A DNA stretch of 64,000 bases from Acrasis kona (taxonomy: Eukaryota; Heterolobosea; Eutetramitea; Acrasida; Acrasidae): positions 62,001 through 126,000 of the forward strand of contig JAOPGA020001688.1 in assembly GCA_026419775.2 (NCBI GenBank), read 5' to 3'. The notes beneath the pieces are model-generated. The model was given only the letters and a program-made list of their open reading frames with translations, had not been told where the DNA came from and searched no databases. Within the stretch, counting starts at the first letter, position 1. The number at the start of each line of letters is the position of its first letter. Of this stretch, positions 1 through 10,565 are shown piece by piece. Made by a program: the position numbers and the translations under genes.

Positions 1-58
1 TATCCAGGTCGTTTTGACCCAAATAAAAATACAACAAAACAAGATAAACACTATAACA

Positions 59-1312
59 ATGGTATCCACGCAAGTACCGATCGCACAAACCACTCAAACT
101 TCAGTCACCACCCGTACCACCGAAGTACCCGTCGCTGTAGTAGCGCCACAGACAGCCACAAACATCGTCAACAAGGAAGCTGTTGTCACCAATGTGGTTG
201 AAAAACCCATCTTACAAAACGTAATTGAGAAACAAAACATTGAGGTTGTCCATAAACCAGTCGTCCAAGAGATCCACGAACAAAAGATCGTTGAAATTGA
301 AAGAAGACCAGTCGTCCAGAACATTAAACAAGAAAACGTTGTCGAGCACTCTCGCGCAGAGGTTCGCTATGAAGAAGTCGGAACTGCCGGTTTACTCGAA
401 CAAGATCGCTTGAGGCTAGCACAAATGCAAGTATCTCAACCAGTTCTAACCAAACAAGCTGGTCTAACAACACAAATAAGGGAGAAGGAAGCCGTCGTCG
501 AGGTAGTCACCCAAGAGATCATTGAAAGACACGTTCAACCCGTCATCACTGAGATCCGCGAACAAAAGGTGATCAGAGAAGTGGTCCAACCCATCACCAG
601 AAGAATCTACAAAGAACCAATTATCCGCGAGATTTCTGGTATCCAAGAAAGACCAATTCTAAGAGAAGTCAAGTATGACCGTGTTTTGCCAGCCGATAGC
701 TTGCCCGTGAGTTTCCATCAAAGTGGAGCCATTGCTGGTAACACTTCCGCGTTAGTTGGTGCCCAAGAAACCGAGGAATGGAGAACCTGGAACAACAGTT
801 TATTACTAGCCGAAAGAAACCAAGGAGCCTCATGGAACAGAGAAACTTACTTGCGTCAATTCCCTGAGCCTTCAAGATACGGACTAAACGGAGGCGTCAT
901 GAGCGTTCAGAGACCAACACTCGGAGCACAATCAACAATTGTTGGAACTCAACAACCCGGTCTAGTAGGAGGCATTCAACAACAAGGACTAATCAACAAC
1001 CAGACTTTAATTGGATCTCAACAACAAGGACTACTTAACAATGGAATTCAACAACAAGGATTGATTGGAGGCGCTCAACCAATTTCTCAGACTTCTACTT
1101 TAGGTAGTGGAATCACCACATCAACAACTGGAAGCACAGTCGTCCCAACCGAACGTCAAAACTTGACTCAACATGGTGCAGCCGTAGCTTCGACAAAACC
1201 ATTAAACGAAATCGAGAGAGAGAACCTTGCAATTCATCAACAAGCAGTCGATCAGGTCGTCAGGAACACAGTTAACGAACAATCTTTACTAGAACAAAAC
1301 AGACGTTTGTAA
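59..1312 (+). CDS. Charged IE/VP-repeat protein with Gln-rich tail
   Basis: Single-exon protein of 417 residues. I start it at the ATG at 59; an in-frame reading continues upstream only through a non-ATG codon. Residues about 35-210 are a run of charged short repeats of the type VVxKPVVQEIHEQKIVEIE, rich in Val, Ile, Glu, Lys and His, reminiscent of articulin/alveolin cytoskeletal repeats and of heat-soluble stress proteins. No signal peptide or membrane segment is seen. The C-terminal third has repeated QQQGL(I/L) units rich in Gln, Gly and Asn and looks disordered. The same N-terminal module begins the gene at 13170-14531, so this is a small family. Function is not known; a structural or desiccation role is only a guess. 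Confidence 0.85.
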   Translation: MVSTQVPIAQTTQTSVTTRTTEVPVAVVAPQTATNIVNKEAVVTNVVEKPILQNVIEKQNIEVVHKPVVQEIHEQKIVEIERRPVVQNIKQENVVEHSRAEVRYEEVGTAGLLEQDRLRLAQMQVSQPVLTKQAGLTTQIREKEAVVEVVTQEIIERHVQPVITEIREQKVIREVVQPITRRIYKEPIIREISGIQERPILREVKYDRVLPADSLPVSFHQSGAIAGNTSALVGAQETEEWRTWNNSLLLAERNQGASWNRETYLRQFPEPSRYGLNGGVMSVQRPTLGAQSTIVGTQQPGLVGGIQQQGLINNQTLIGSQQQGLLNNGIQQQGLIGGAQPISQTSTLGSGITTSTTGSTVVPTERQNLTQHGAAVASTKPLNEIERENLAIHQQAVDQVVRNTVNEQSLLEQNRRL

Positions 1313-1403
1313 ATTAAAGTTTATTTGCTTATTCTAATAACAGTCACTCCTTAATATGTCCTCCTTTCTCCTCTTCTTTCCTCAAACAGTCTTGCTTGTG
1401 TTT

Positions 1404-3729
1404 TTATTTTGTGGTCAGGCCCCCAATAGTGAAGATGTTGGTTAAATGTGGTTTTTTGTCTGGAGAGGATGCGGGCCCATGAACAAGATCAATCAAAGTA
1501 GTGGATCCTCTTTGTAGAATGATTTGAGCGGTATTAAAAGTTTCATTGTTGTCGTCTTCAATTTTTGGATGGACTGATACTAGTATTGGTGCGTTTGGAG
1601 TGCACAAATAAATGCTGGTTAATTGTCCGTAAATAATAGTCGTCCCGTTTGATGGAGCCTTTTCTCTTGTGAGTAGGTGTGATGGTATGTGCAAGGGTAT
1701 GTCGGTATTAATTAACGTACTCTGTAAATGTTAATAATACTTGGTGTGAGTGGTTAATTACTTTTGGTTGATCTTTGACGGCGTCCTTCTTTTTTGGTTC
1801 GTTGGTTACATTCTTTTTGTTGTGTAAATTGAGCGCCTCCTGTGTTAGCCAGTATCTTTTCTTGTTGTGTTCGTATTCATATCCAACATGTATTTTTTGT
1901 TTGTTCGTCTTCTTGTTCTTGTGATCCTCCAAAACTGTATCATGAAGTAACTTCTCAACACCTTCAACATCAGAACTAAAAATTGTTAAAGCTCCACAAG
2001 CAGTCATCTGTAAACATACATTGTTTGGTCATCAAAAGTAGAGAGTTCAACACTAGGTATGCTGGAGCCTTCTCTTATTAAAGTATCTGGTGTGTCCTTA
2101 ACACGCTTCGCGACAAAATCAATGATGGGCGAAGATGGATGGATGCGGTAGTGATCACCAGCAGTTTTGATTGGCTCCTGTGTCGCTCTTCCATTTACAA
2201 TGTTAATCTTGACGTCTTTAAACTCATCTGCAATCTTCTTTCTGTATAACTCTTGGTAAGGTCCACACGCATATGCGTCGAAAGTTGATAAAGCCTCTCC
2301 AACGAATGATTGTTGTGATTCGTATTTTTCTTGTGGTTGACTGAACTTTTCTTTTATGAGCTGGAAGGCTTGAGAACACCGACTGTTACGTTTAGTAAAG
2401 TTATAAATTTTCGACTTACTTTTCAGAAAATTGCCAGTCAGGATTAATCAAGTTTCTTACTTTTTCATCCGACCAGTCAAAGCTCTCCAACGCAAAGCAG
2501 GCGTGGTACCAATTGAATAAACTTGGTAACACATACCTCTTACCAGTGGACATTTGTCTATATAAATATTCGTATTGACGTGCCATATGCTCCCTGAACT
2601 TGATCAAGTATGTAGAACTTTCATTCTTATAATGTGTAAAAATTGATGATAGAAAGTTACTTACAGTAGATGGTGTGGTCGGTGCTTGATCGCTCTGAGA
2701 TCCAAGTAATGTAGTGGTTGGGTTGACTTCTTCACTTTGATATTCCAAAACAAATACGCATCTAGTCGGGTCAATCATTACAAGCGGAACTCTTGTATTA
2801 TCTGTTCCTGAAAGTTTACTCTTCTTCAAAATAGTTCGGACCTAGAAAATTAGAACTTGATTATTTAAAAAAGTTACTTGGTTTTCCATGTTTGAAGAAA
2901 GTCTTTCTAAATTGGCGTCCGCTGGCATTCCAACCCATAATATGCTCAAAACAGGAAGAACTCTACCAACACTGTACAATGAGTTTAGCTTTAAATTATG
3001 AGTGGTGGGATGGGTGGATAAATGAGCTAATAAAGGAGCGTTGATTGTTTGCTTGCTCAATTGCAACGTTCTTAGTAGCTTTGGGATTCTAAGGTCAAAT
3101 CGCGAGTCAGCAGTTATAAACTTGATGTGTTAGAAGTGATTGCAACGAGGTAATTACATTGATGACATGACAGGTATGGAACATGAAGAGCAAAGCTTTG
3201 GTCATTTGATACTCTCGATCTTCTATTTGATAAGCGAAGCTACTTTGCAAATTATCCCCATCATCGTTTTTTTGATTAATCTTTGTGTTTACATTTAAAG
3301 CTTCCCCTAGATGCAGTGTGGTTGACAGAAACAAATAGACAGTTCCTGACTCAGAATCGTGGTATGAGTCGATGGGAAACTAATGCTTAGGAAAAACATC
3401 AATCAGAGACATACGTTTCCAATCTCCCATTTTCCAGAGGATCTGGGAGATGGGGTATTGCGAAATATTTTTCTTCCAAGGATCATATTAACCACATTGA
3501 TGCTGTCGTGGCACATTCCAACGTATCCTACAGCGATGATTTTTTTGTTTCCCCTTGTGCCAAACTTCTTTTCTCGAGAGTTCTTAGACGGGTCTGACTC
3601 TGAGGGTTCAGTCTCTGATTTAGAATTATATCGCTTTGAAATCGGAATAGATTCGTTGACTCTTGATATCTCCTCATCGACCACGGTATTTTGGGAGTGG
3701 GTGAAGAACCTATAGTATTCACTTTTCAT
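1404..3729 (-). CDS. SMG8: SMG8-like nonsense-mediated decay factor
   Basis: Multi-exon gene read from an ATG at 3729 to a stop at 1404. SMG8 pairs with SMG9 to restrain the SMG1 kinase in nonsense-mediated mRNA decay. The N-terminal part has a divergent G-domain start (KIIAVGYVG), then a strand resembling SMG8 'YLFLST' and the conserved LLFMFHTCHV segment. The C-terminal part contains CRNSRCSQAF, FDAYACGPYQELY and, near the end, LHIPSHLL, which follow the SMG8 order. Introns I can join in frame include about 3369-3405 (GTATGT..TTAG), one near 3110-3150, one near 2843-2878, and one of about 40 nt near 1720-1760. The G-domain lacks a usable P-loop, as in known SMG8. Its start lies 44 bp from the divergent gene at 3774. 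Confidence 0.72.
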
Positions 3730-3773
3730 GTTCTCTTTCAAAAAGGTACTTGTTGTAAGTTAGTCAACCAAAA
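3730..3773. promoter_or_regulatory. Shared bidirectional promoter gap (44 bp)
   Basis: Only 44 bp separate the start codons of the SMG8-like gene on the minus strand and the orphan on the plus strand. The two must share promoter DNA. No TATA element is obvious. Confidence 0.5.
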
Positions 3774-4502
3774 ATGCAAGAAAAGCAAAACAATGACGAC
3801 CGCGTTATAGAAAAGCGCAGTAAGAATCGTTTAGATATTCTTATGGGTCACTTACGCGACATGAACTCAAAAATCAATCAACTCCAAAAATACAGAGATG
3901 TTGTAGTGCCCAGCAAGAGGAGAATATTGGCATTGCTTTCGGGTGCGGCTTACTTTTATCTGGTATTGCAAATCATAAAATACATGAGAAAGCGGTACAA
4001 ATTTGTTGTAAAAAACATCCCAATGATGGCTTCCTACTATGATCAAGTCGCAATGATCAGCTCTGCTCAATATACTTTGGTTGAGCCGGTGTTAGCAACA
4101 GCCATGATGACCGCTTTTTCAGTTATATGTAAATAAGAACTCTCTTCATTCAAAATAACATTGTTAGACAGACAAGTGAGAACCAATACCGCCCAACGTC
4201 TGCAGAACACTGAGCAAGACCTTTTGGTACAGAATAGTGTGTCTGGGGTTATGAATGCATTCATAAGGAACGATGGAGTGGTTCCTGATGATGCTGTTCT
4301 CGCGGCCATGAAGCAAATAAACTCCTACATCAAAACTAATTGTCATAAAATCGACCAGTACACAAAAATGTTGGAAGTATCGTGCCACCATCCTAGAACT
4401 GGAGAAATGGTAGAGGCAAGGTGTTTGATACCCGTCCATGATACTAAATTTGATACTTTTGACATTGAGTTTCTAAACGAAAGTGAAGCAAAAATACAAT
4501 AA
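3774..4502 (+). CDS. Orphan protein with one membrane segment
   Basis: Two exons joined by a 39-nt intron at 4129-4167 (GTAAAT..TTAG); the join gives the reading FSVIYRQVRTN across the junction. The product is about 229 residues. Residues about 8-45 are charged and likely helical (KRSKNRLDILMGHLRD). A hydrophobic stretch near residues 50-65 (LALLSGAAYFYLVLQII) is followed by basic residues, so a single membrane span is likely. A second weaker hydrophobic region precedes the intron (VLATAMMTAFSVI). I do not recognise the family. The last third has two Cys in a short His/Cys patch (SCHHPRTGE..C) that could hold a metal, but this is speculative. Confidence 0.75.
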
Positions 4503-4554
4503 AATTAAATGTAATTCTATTTTAAGAATTGTTATTAGTTGTACTAAGTTAACT

Positions 4555-5531
4555 ATGAGTTTCGATTATGATGACAGCATTATCGACTTTCAATGCCAGA
4601 TATGTTTTGAAATATTTTCAAGGGATAGACGTCCTCTTTGTCACAATGTGACAGAAAACCCAGAACCACATTCTGTTCCTTGTGAAGCACTAGCGTGCGA
4701 AACATGCATTGAACATTGGAAAGGGCTTGGCAATACAAGATGCTTCGCAGGATGTATGAGTCAGTTGAACGAGTTCTCGAGATCAAGAGCACTTTATACA
4801 CCTTGTTTCATCCGAACAATGATTCATTTAAACAAAGTGAAGGTGACTTGTTTAAAATGTTCTAAGGTTATGACTTTTGCTCAAAAAAACGAACACGAGA
4901 AAAAATGCTTTTCTGAAACAGGCTGCGAACAACAACGAACAGAAGAAGTTGAAGATGATGTTAAATATAATTTAAAGTTGTGTAATATTTACGAGGTAGA
5001 GAAGAAAATAAACAGATTCAAGCTCGTACTAGTGGGAAACAAGGGTGTTGGCAAAACCACGTTTATAGACAAAGCAACTTATAATGAATTTAACCAGAAG
5101 TATGTTCCAAACAGCCCCAACATTAGCAATATTTCAATAAAAACAACAAGAGGAGTTATAAAATTTGATATATGGGAGATGGTTAGTTTTGAGGTATAAA
5201 ATAAATATGGAATTGCAATTTAATCTCACATTCGTAGCATTTGCTTGATTGTAGTTGCGCAATCATTATGATCAGCTCAGACATCCATTCACAAACAAAC
5301 TTATCAAATTGGATGGGTAAAATCATCAAGACCAAAGAAGTACCAATTATAGTATTCAACAACAGGCACAAACATGGACTATCCGATCCAAATGCTAACG
5401 ACTACGCAATGATCAGAAGAAATAACTTAAAACTTTTTCAGTTATCAATCAAGAAGAGCGAATCACTACTACAACCATTTCTGTGGTTAACGAGAAGATT
5501 ATTAAACGATGACACCATCAATTTGATTTAA
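4555..5531 (+). CDS. RING-like zinc finger fused to divergent Ran GTPase
   Basis: I start at the ATG at 4555 (MSFDYDDS). Residues about 11-105 hold Cys/His pairs (CQIC, ACETCIEHW, CLKCSKV, HEKKC) typical of a RING or RING-like fold. From about residue 150 the sequence follows Ran: FKLVLVGNKGVGKTTFI is the P-loop, then YNEFNQKYVPN and RGVIKFDIWEM. An intron at 5194-5237 (GTATAA..GTAG) joins in frame to HLLDCSCAIIM, then a Ran-like end with KSESLLQPFLWLTRRL matching Ran 'YNFEKPFLWLARKL'. The DTAGQ motif is replaced by WEM-type residues and NKxD by NNRHKHG, so GTP hydrolysis and guanine recognition are likely lost. Ran acts in nuclear transport; a RING suggests ubiquitin ligase activity. The fusion is read directly from one exon. 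Confidence 0.75.
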
Positions 5532-5541
5532 CATAAAGTTT

Positions 5542-7973
5542 TTATTTTGAAAATGCTTCATTTCGTGTCCTCTTTTTTGATTTTCCTTTAAATTGTTCAT
5601 TCATCTTTTCTCTCTGCACATCTAAATTGTCATCATCCGCTGCGTACTCTAGCACTAGACGTCTTCCATAAAGATGAGTGTTCTTCAAGGCTTCATAGGC
5701 AGCGTTACATTCCTTTGGTGACACAAATTCTACGAAGGCGAAACCTCTGTGTTGATCTCCGCTCTGTTTGGTAGGTAATCTTACGGTCTTGAGTTCACCA
5801 TATGCGCTAAACAATTGTTGAATGTCCTGTCTGGTGGCCTCAAAGGCCACGTTCCTAACCACAATCTTTTTAAATGTGACCACTCTTCCATCCTCATCAA
5901 CAAATGTTGTCTTTTCTTTGGCATCTGGTTGTGACTTTTTGGCAGAATTGGATTGGATGCTGCTATATTGTACTACGATGGCATGGTTATCCAGTGTGGC
6001 ACCCTGCATGGCGTCATGGGCCTTGACTGCAAGTGATAGGTTATCAAACTCTACAAAACCAAAACCTTTGCTCTGCTCCTTGGTTCCATTTTTTGTTTTT
6101 GCGACGGATGCTTTTCTTGGATTGTAAGGAGCGAACAATTTCAACAAACCTTCATCCTTTGTGGAAAAGTTTAGATTCTTAATAAACAACGTGGCGCTTT
6201 CCTTCTCAACTTCATTTTCAACAGCGGCAACACGCACAACATTATCTTGTTTTTTATTTTCGACATTATCATCGACAACATCTTTTAATACATCACTATC
6301 AGTCTTGTTCTCTTCTTGCTTCCTCTTGTCTTCTTGTTTCTTCTTCTTTTCTTCCTCCTTCTTTTTCTTCTTCTCCTCCTCTTGTTGCTTCTTTGTTAAT
6401 TTTTCTTTCACGAGACCAACGGGAGCCCACTCCAGATAAAGTGGTTGTCTGTGGAATTGTCTGTAAGCATTAGCACGGAATGCAATTCTTGCGTCATTAG
6501 GTTCGTGAAATTCAATCAAGGCGACGGCGCGACTTTCGGGAACGATTACTCTTGAAACTTGGCCTCCTCTGGAAGAAAACAGATCCATTAATTCTCTACG
6601 CATAATGTCTTCGCTCTTTTCGAATGGTAAATTCTTGACCATGATTACGGTTTTGCTTCTTGGTGCTTTGGTGTCTGAAAGTGCTTCCAAATTAATTCCA
6701 CTGTCGGTTAGTTCTTGTTTGGTCTGCTTGATGATTTCGGTTTCTCCCAAAGCTAACCTAACTGCTGCGTTGTCCACATCATCTCCAATCAATAATTGTC
6801 TCTTGTCGATGCCGATCTGCTGTGAGATGGAATCAGCTACGGTGTCGCTCCTCATGAATAGTGAATTCCAGTTGTGAGAGGAATTGGCGGTTGCTTTCCT
6901 TTGTTGTTCTAATTTCTTCTTGTAAGACGTTGAGGATGTGTTGCTGAATAATGTATCTTCTGTGGCCTTCTTTTGTCTTCTTTTGGCTGGTACTACATAG
7001 ATTAATCTTCCTTGGAAGTTTGTGTTGTTAATGGCAGTTGTTGCTTGGACAGCATTCTCTGGAATGAGGAACAAGACAAATGCGACACCTTTTGATTTTT
7101 TGGAATCCTTATCGATGGGTATGTGTATTTCTGACACCTCACCAAAAGGTTTGAAGAGATGAAGTAGTTCATCTTCGGACGTGGAATAACTCAAGTTATA
7201 AACAAAAAGGCGTCCCTCATCTATTGCATCATCGTCATCATCATCATTTATTTCATCTTGATCCAGGTTGTCTACAATTTTACTTTTAAGGTAATCAAGA
7301 TCGGACACATTCTTTTCTGCCTTTTTTTTTGTCTTTTTCTTGCTTGGTTCATCTTGGTCTTCTTCTTCTTCTTCATCATCTTGATCCATTTCATCTCCAT
7401 TGTCGTCTACCCTTGGTTGTTTTGTGGTGTCTTCTGCCTCAATATCGTTCGACCAAAACGAAAACTTATCCTTTGGAACATTTTCATCGTCGGCATCACC
7501 TAAAAAGTCCTTGACTTGTTTATCTGACACAGTTGCCTTCTTTTGTTGCCTTTCTTGTTTTTCTTTAACGTATCTCTTGTTTTGAGAACTTCCCTCGGAG
7601 TATTTACTCCATGGACGATCTATTGATTCGTCTTTGTAGGGCTTTGCAAAGCTCACGAATATTTTGCTCATGTTTATAAATGTATTGTCTGTCTGCTTTA
7701 TGGCTCTTTTTGCTTGCTCGGGTTTTTTAAATCCAACAAATCCAAAACATCTGCTTTCGCCTGATCTATTTAATGTTACATTTTGTACGAGAAAATAATC
7801 GATTACTTTGTGTACATAATTTTAGCATCTGTTACTTCTCCCATTTTTTGAAAATGCTTTAGGAATTGTGGATTCGTTAAATGTTTAGGAAGTCCCTTGA
7901 CTATGATTCTTGTGTTATTATCATCATTATCTTGCTCACTTCCGTCCTGCTGTTGAGCTTTATTCTTGTTCAT
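5542..7973 (-). CDS. MRD1: Mrd1/RBM19 multiple RRM ribosome-biogenesis protein
   Basis: Two exons, intron 7766-7806 (41 nt, GTAATC..ATAG), product about 796 residues. It starts at MNKNKAQQQ (ATG at 7973). RRM1 straddles the intron: TRIIVKGLPKHLTN, then CFGFVGF and the family signature MSKIFVSFAKPYKDE. Four more RRMs follow: GRLFVYNLSY, KTVIMVKNLPF, ATLFIKNLNF and KKIVVRNVAF, with a C-terminal LVLEYAADDD. An acidic linker (EEEEEDQDE) and a long Lys/Glu tract separate them. This order is that of yeast Mrd1 and metazoan RBM19, which bind pre-rRNA and U3 snoRNA to release the small subunit processome. The 3' end meets the RING-Ran gene tail to tail with only 10 bp between stops. Confidence 0.92.
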
Positions 7974-8061
7974 TGTGCTTGTGAAAATTATTGTTTGAAC
8001 TTTCCAAATTGACTTCAACAAGAAAATGAAACATTAATCATTACAATTCAAGACGAATAAT

Positions 8062-10422
8062 TTAAGCATTTATTTTACCGCTAACCACAAAAGGTGCACC
8101 AAATGGAGCATCAAAGTGCAACACACCATGTTCACAAGTAGTAACCTTCATTTCCTTCCTATCTCCACCCTTCTTCTCGACCACAACAACAAATTCGGTC
8201 TTTGGCAAGAACTTTCCGACTCTATACTTTTTGACCAATCCACCACCAATGCCACTCTCGATTAAGAAACTACCGACGTGTCCATCATATTCGACTAACA
8301 AATCTCCAACAGCATATTCAAATTCGCTCCTACCGCCCGGCAAATGAGGATTGATTCGAATCACATTCAATCCCAATTCAATTCCAAATACAATTTCTCT
8401 CACCAACATGGCGATTAGCTCTGGATATTCGATATAGAATGAATTATGAGCAGGATTACTGTCGCAATCGTATCGCTCGTATAACCAAGTGTGTTGGTTC
8501 AAATCTTCAATCAATGGATCCAAAATGAATTGATAGAAACTACTGGTGTCGTTCATGGCCACTAGCGCGTGTGCTTCGGCCCATGCTATCCTACCCATCG
8601 TGATGTCGCTATCGCCCGTATTTCCTCCATAACAATTGGCCGCATCGTAATAAATCTCGCTCACAAATGTAGCTCGTGGTGATTTCTTCACATTTCCATG
8701 AACGCATTTTCCGCTCAATATTCTCTTCATGATTTTTAACGAACGTTCTTTTGGTTCGGGCACGTTGAACGCGACCGCCAATAAATTTGCATCATAATCA
8801 ATAAAATCTCTGGTCGACTTGTCGGGATTGATTTGTGTAATGTAATGATCGTTTCTATACAACCACTTGTTGATTCCAATTTTAATGTTTTTCGATAATT
8901 CTCGATAGGCATCGGATGGTTCGTTCAAAAAATCTTGCATCTCTGCGATTTGATCCATCAAGTAAACCACCATGGCGTTCGTGTCGGATGTGAAATTATT
9001 GCGAATCATCGTGTCGATTTGTAATGGACCTGGTGCATTGATCAATTGGAAATTGGGATCGTAACGATCGGTAATGTACTTGATGACCAATCGAATGGTA
9101 TCGGCTTGTTTTTTTAACCATTCGTAATCTCCACTATTCTTGACGTATTGTAATGCCGAGAGTGCCCAGAAAATGTTTGGACCTGTTTGTGTGGCGCCGC
9201 TGATGGCTTCGAACGTTGGTCTTAAATCATGATCTCCATCTCCGATGAAATGATGTGGTAGTTGACCGTCGGGTTGAACTAATTTTGCTGACGTCTCCAA
9301 CATTTTTCTGCACTCGTTGTTAATGTAGGGATCGGATACGTACATCATGGCGCTGATGCTGAACCAACTATCTGGATCGTAAAAGTTGAATAGTGGCCAG
9401 TAACCTCTGTTGGGATAGGCGACCGTCGGGGAGATTACACCCGATGGGAATTGATAACTCACCAGGGCACCTGCTGGCGAGGCATATACTGCAGTGTATA
9501 ACGCTCTTAAATGTTCGAAATTTACATTGATTTGTTGATGAATGTGATGGGGCGACAATACTGGAAAATCGAGATGGTTGACTGCGATGGTGGTTTGGAT
9601 GGGAGCCAATGCGGAACTCTTTTTTAATGGTGATTTCTTATCGTCGGTGATTGATTGTAGTAATGATTCCCAATAATCATTTCTCTTGATCGGGAATGAT
9701 CCGTGTTGAACGTGAACGACTCCACTTCTGAAATCAGATGTGCGATTGTACTCTGCGCTCAAAATTACATTTTGGACTGGAGTTGATGATAAAAGTGAGA
9801 CGACGCTTCCGGTATCTCCTAATGCGTAGTAACGAGTTAATTTGTTGGTAGAACCAAAGTAATTTTGTGTTGCGTTCATCATTTGTTGGACGCCTCTTTG
9901 GAAATTGCCAAAGGATGATGTTGGGGTGAGGTAATTACCGACTTGTACGCTGATGGTATCTGGACTATCGCGAATGCACTTTGTGTCGACGGATAATGAG
10001 AAATCTCTGTGGGATTGATCTACTTTGATGGACCAAACGGATGTGAGGAATGGGTTTGATGAATCATCGACCACGTTGGAAATGTCAACTTGGACTGATT
10101 TTGTTGTGTTGGTAACTACTTTGACCTGTACATTTGAACCTGCTCCTGATCTGGATGAGCTCAAGGTAGTGACTTTACCTCCTACGACCAAGCTGTGTTC
10201 AAGGGAAATACCTCTGTCTCCTACAAGGTTTTTTCCATATTCTCCAACTCCATTGAAATCAGCAGTGATCTTGCTGATGCGTGGGCTTTTTACGTCAAAC
10301 TCCAATTGAAGGAATCCATTGTCTATAGAGACTAGAGACGATGATACTGATAACTTGACTTGTTGATCGCACAAGATCACTTCCACTAGGAACAGCGATA
10401 TGAGCAGTAAGATCTTGATCAT
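8062..10422 (-). CDS. Secreted six-hairpin glycosidase-like protein
   Basis: Single exon, 786 residues. It begins with a clear signal peptide (MIKILLLISLFLVEVILC). The N-terminal 250 residues look like beta-sandwich (short hydrophobic strands with many Ser/Val). The middle, residues about 320-680, resembles the catalytic barrel of (alpha/alpha)6 six-hairpin glycosidases: NRGYWPLFNFYDPDSWF, PDGQLPHHFIGDGDHD, and ANCYGGNTGDSDITMGRIAWAE. A beta-rich C-terminal domain follows. These are probable active-site loops with several acidic residues, but I cannot assign the GH family or catalytic acids. Probable role: degradation of bacterial or plant polysaccharide outside the cell or in phagosomes. Confidence 0.7.
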   Translation of the reverse strand: MIKILLLISLFLVEVILCDQQVKLSVSSSLVSIDNGFLQLEFDVKSPRISKITADFNGVGEYGKNLVGDRGISLEHSLVVGGKVTTLSSSRSGAGSNVQVKVVTNTTKSVQVDISNVVDDSSNPFLTSVWSIKVDQSHRDFSLSVDTKCIRDSPDTISVQVGNYLTPTSSFGNFQRGVQQMMNATQNYFGSTNKLTRYYALGDTGSVVSLLSSTPVQNVILSAEYNRTSDFRSGVVHVQHGSFPIKRNDYWESLLQSITDDKKSPLKKSSALAPIQTTIAVNHLDFPVLSPHHIHQQINVNFEHLRALYTAVYASPAGALVSYQFPSGVISPTVAYPNRGYWPLFNFYDPDSWFSISAMMYVSDPYINNECRKMLETSAKLVQPDGQLPHHFIGDGDHDLRPTFEAISGATQTGPNIFWALSALQYVKNSGDYEWLKKQADTIRLVIKYITDRYDPNFQLINAPGPLQIDTMIRNNFTSDTNAMVVYLMDQIAEMQDFLNEPSDAYRELSKNIKIGINKWLYRNDHYITQINPDKSTRDFIDYDANLLAVAFNVPEPKERSLKIMKRILSGKCVHGNVKKSPRATFVSEIYYDAANCYGGNTGDSDITMGRIAWAEAHALVAMNDTSSFYQFILDPLIEDLNQHTWLYERYDCDSNPAHNSFYIEYPELIAMLVREIVFGIELGLNVIRINPHLPGGRSEFEYAVGDLLVEYDGHVGSFLIESGIGGGLVKKYRVGKFLPKTEFVVVVEKKGGDRKEMKVTTCEHGVLHFDAPFGAPFVVSGKINA

Positions 10423-10565
10423 TTATTTTCGAGTGTTTTCACAACCAATGAATTTCTATTTGACGGGTTGCCCAAAATTACAAATTAATCCATTATCCCA
10501 TCTTTGATTGAATTTATATTGATTGAAAGAGAAAGATTGGATCTTTATCAAAATATACAATGAAA

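Noticed and set aside
7258-7503. Plus-strand ORF rich in Phe and Ile
   Set aside because: It is the complement of the acidic/Lys-rich linker of the Mrd1 gene, so only a shadow.
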